From contig NZ_VORM01000029.1 of NCBI RefSeq assembly GCF_007997225.1, positions 1 to 53,302 on the forward strand: DNA of 53,302 nucleotides, written 5' to 3'. A program made the translations under genes and the position numbers. This DNA comes from Subsaximicrobium wynnwilliamsii. Its GTDB lineage: Bacteria > Bacteroidota > Bacteroidia > Flavobacteriales > Flavobacteriaceae. Position 1 is the stretch's first letter; each line of letters begins with the position of its first letter. The notes beneath the pieces are model-generated. The model had not been told where the DNA came from. It made no database searches and was given only the letters and a program-made list of their open reading frames with translations. This document shows, piece after piece, positions 53,070 to 53,302 of the stretch.

Positions 53070-53302
53070 TTTAACTTTTTTTTTAAAAAAGTTTTGAACT
53101 TCTAAAATTGTTTAGATAGAATACTAAGATAAGCAATTTTAATATGCGGTTCAATAGATAAGAAAAAATATTAATTTGTATATCCGTTTAGTGTCCATTA
53201 GCTGTAATGCTTGCTATTACTAGTCTATCAAAGATTCGCTCACCAAAATATCTTCGATTTAGCTTGTAAACAAACTCGTTTAGATAAAGTTGCAGATATT
53301 TT

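Overview
The window looks like a piece of the chromosome of a marine-type member of the Flavobacteriaceae (Bacteroidota). The signs are low G+C, near absence of Shine-Dalgarno sites, TAnnTTTG-type -7 boxes, lipoproteins and SusC-like barrels, a Bacteroidota menaquinone/NadC/RlmH housekeeping set, and intergenic low-complexity heptads of the TTGAACC kind. No rRNA, tRNA or CRISPR array was recognised.

Layout. 1-15.6 kb: housekeeping and envelope genes: an N-terminally truncated SDR, a UPF0173 hydrolase, menB-menA, a CvfB-like RNA-binding protein, nadC, rlmH, hpf, then a PIG-L deacetylase / 37-aa membrane microprotein / Na+ symporter / Gfo-Idh-MocA oxidoreductase run, and a DUF2911 gene carrying an in-frame amber codon. 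15.7-27.7 kb: a compact light-response island: TetR-like regulator, ABC1 kinase, flavin reductase-like protein, SDR-DUF2867, DUF2256, Cry-DASH, FeS-type (6-4) photolyase, a third photolyase/cryptochrome, an unknown protein, TIGR03643, folE, a small unknown and a Tyr-less SDR. Its two transcription units start with the same bipartite promoter/operator sequence at identical spacing. 27.7-39.4 kb: tRNA-binding protein, peroxiredoxin-like protein, a TonB-dependent receptor with a premature stop, type II NADH dehydrogenase, ECF sigma plus membrane partner, acyltransferase, NUDIX, cyclophilin and M3 peptidase.

39.4-51 kb is accessory DNA. An Aquifex-type aconitase, foreign-looking in composition, sits between two direct copies of a ~440-bp element with REP-like inverted ends. 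Next to it, a 4165-bp insert (46568-50732) has the architecture of an integron cassette array without integrase: two cassettes, each ending in a ~137-bp attC-like imperfect palindrome with GCATAAC...GTTATGC ends. It has split one gene; deleting the insert at G^TT restores a perfect 181-codon reading frame. Cassette A carries a complete SDP-like (sporulation-delaying-protein-like) toxin operon: SdpC-like precursor, SdpA, SdpB, SdpI immunity. Cassette B carries what looks like an unrelated secreted peptide toxin: a lipoprotein precursor ending in a twin-CX3C hydrophobic hairpin, followed by a small membrane protein as candidate immunity. Both cassettes open with the same ~50-bp leader. This is the strongest candidate for an undescribed system in the window. 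An AraC/TolB-like/TPR regulator closes the window.

Three separate genes carry disruptions (truncated SDR, DUF2911 amber, TonB receptor stop), besides the split gene. They are either real strain-level decay or base errors, and should be checked against reads.
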